64,000 nucleotides of DNA, from the NCBI GenBank assembly GCA_027574665.1, contig CM050655.1, forward strand, positions 15,867,170 through 15,931,169. The letters are read 5' to 3'. The notes beneath the pieces were generated by a model. It was not told the origin of the DNA, did no database searches, and saw nothing but the letters and a program-made list of their open reading frames with translations. Source of the stretch: Rhynochetos jubatus (Eukaryota; Chordata; Aves; Eurypygiformes; Rhynochetidae). A program made the translations under genes and the position numbers. Shown in pieces: positions 62,345 through 64,000 of this stretch. Position 1 is the first letter of the stretch. Every line of letters begins with the position of its first letter.

Positions 62345-64000
62345 TATCAAAACACTTCAGCATTTCTGTTTATGCTAACAGCTTCACACTAGTTTAGATA
62401 ATGGAACAGGAATAAAATCATTGCATTTCCTTTTCACAACAGTAGGCTTCATCTTCAAAACAATTCATAATCAGTTGTGTGGCGATTTTTAGTTTCATGC
62501 TGCTTTAAATCAAACTGTTCCTTATGTAGCAATGTTTATGAAGGAACCACAATGTATGAAGAGAAGCATTTTTTCATTTTAGTATCTCCCAGTTCATTCC
62601 AAACTCCCATTATTTGGACTGTCACCCTGACACTGCCTGAGGTGCATTCCAGCTCTCTACAAGAGAATCTGCTTTCCCACTAATGGGGCTGTTCTTGCAA
62701 TGGCAAATGTAATTTTCCACTCCATTACAAATAGTGTGCAAAAGGACCTATTTCTCTCCATGCACAGATCAGTTCCCAGTGAAATCCTATTCACCAAATA
62801 TTACAATAGCAGAATCTACTTCAAATACAGGTGCTTTTTCATGGCTGGACAAACAGCTCTGTTCCAACCATGGGCACATCTGAACTTTCACTGCTCCAAT
62901 ATTCATCAATGTTAGAGAAAAATACCCAACAGGTTCAGTGAAGGACCAGGTTAACAAGAACCTGAGAAAGCAAAAACTGCCATAATACTTTCTCAATATA
63001 CTATTTTCCTACTGCTTTTCTTTAACAGCCAGCCATAATGCAGATTTATACAGCGACTGTTACTCTCTGGCATAATACATCTAGATTCACAAATCCATTA
63101 AAACACCAGACGGGCCTAACTACATTTTGAATGACTTACAAAGTTTCAAAATTAGATGTTTTTGCAGAAAAATAAAACTTAAGTAAAATAAACTCAACAT
63201 TCTTTAATAAAAAATAGTTATGTCCAGCTATATTTTACATTTATTAGCCTATATTTATTTATCTGTATTATTACAACATCAGGACAAACTTACAAAACGG
63301 AATGAAATAATCACAGAAGAATTTACACACATGCTGTCTCATAATTCATTACAAATTCTTCTCATGCAATACTCTTCAGAAAACTAACTCTGTACCTATT
63401 GATTAAAAGAAATAAAGACTAGGACTCTGTAAAAAAGCACTGCATAAAGAACTGCCTTCGGGAATTCTATGTCTAGAGTTCCAAACCGGACATTAAGTTC
63501 ATAAAAAGACAGCAGTTATCAATCAAAACTGACAAACTCAAAATGCAAGTTTCCTACAGTTTTCCTCTTTCTACCACATTACAAAAACAACAATACTAAA
63601 GTAGCTTAAATGAATTTTAGGGCTCTATCATGAAAGGAATAGAAAAGACACCTCCTACAGAGTCTATAGTATGTACTGTAGCAGCATTCCCTATGCAGAA
63701 AAATCAGCAAATCACCCAATTGTATTCACCCATCTACACATCCAGGACTAAGGCTACAGAAGGCTAAGATATTCTAAAATCAAACAAAAAATAAAAATTG
63801 TTTTTATCAATCACTATTCAATAAAAGAAATATAAAAGTAATGCTGTATCCTATTCACACTTCCTAGTCCATAAAGTTGTGCTAGATCAAGATTTCCAAT
63901 GGGAAACAGCAATATTCTCAGATATGCATCAGCATTTCCTAAAGACAAACACGACTAAGCTAAACAAACAATAGTTTTCAAGAAAGTTAATTTTAAAAGT

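Larger units (their letters stand above)
59991..64000. other. unassigned noncoding DNA with homopolymer runs
   Basis: No supported gene. Simple sequence includes an A16 run (60303-60318), a T19 run (61760-61778) and the C/A tract at 62270-62344. The plus-strand frame 60571-60828 reads as a well-mixed 85-residue peptide but shows no recognisable domain, and similarity to any family is not evident. Sequence continues past the window end without a visible boundary. Confidence 0.65.

Noticed and set aside
1..64000. Endogenous retrovirus, tRNA genes or CRISPR array
   Set aside because: No LTR pair, primer-binding site, retroviral pol or gag motif, tRNA B-box in proper context, or regularly spaced repeat array was seen on either strand by eye.

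Overview
The window looks like noncoding bird (or at least sauropsid) nuclear DNA. The evidence is AT-rich, CpG-poor sequence, long stretches without a plausible coding exon on either strand, and CR1 non-LTR retrotransposons of the avian type: 5'-truncated and ending in the octamer repeat ATTCTATG. No protein-coding host gene, tRNA, rRNA, CRISPR array, operon or viral provirus can be supported. The window is most economically read as an intergenic gene desert or the interior of a very large intron.

Layout. 1-10 kb is unique AT-rich DNA with a hairpin-bearing homeodomain-motif patch (about 2.2-2.6 kb), a conserved-element-like patch (about 7.6-8.25 kb), a C/A-only low-complexity tract (8.84-8.93 kb) and two G-quadruplex-forming clusters (9.30-9.44 kb). 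At about 10.84-11.26 kb there is a probable, very decayed CR1/L3-like relic on the minus strand. 11-30 kb is unique DNA with a palindrome cluster near 15.74 kb, a polypurine tract at 23.92-24.08 kb and a CpG-bearing conserved-element candidate near 27.3-27.7 kb. A 65-bp CR1 3' stub lies at 30.81 kb. The best-preserved element is a 1.13-kb CR1 copy on the plus strand at 33.71-34.85 kb. It carries the C-terminal part of the ORF2 reverse transcriptase, with frameshifts and a mutated catalytic motif. A GA-rich tract (39.92-40.19 kb) and a degenerate AT-rich repeat (40.43-40.70 kb) precede a 0.67-kb minus-strand CR1 copy (40.85-41.52 kb). Beyond it come a second conserved-element-like stretch (44.3-45.06 kb), a pair of exact 20-bp direct repeats 550 bp apart (45.24 and 45.79 kb), more unique DNA, a probable ancient repeat relic at 58.03-58.34 kb and a POU/homeodomain-motif-rich block at 59.65-59.99 kb.

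How parts work together. There are no genes to form a pathway. If the conserved-element candidates are real, they would be distal enhancers of a gene outside the window; this is inference from motif content and cannot be settled without cross-species alignment. I found no new biological system. The most anomalous observation that known features do not explain is the exact 20-bp direct repeat pair flanking 530 bp of otherwise unremarkable DNA.
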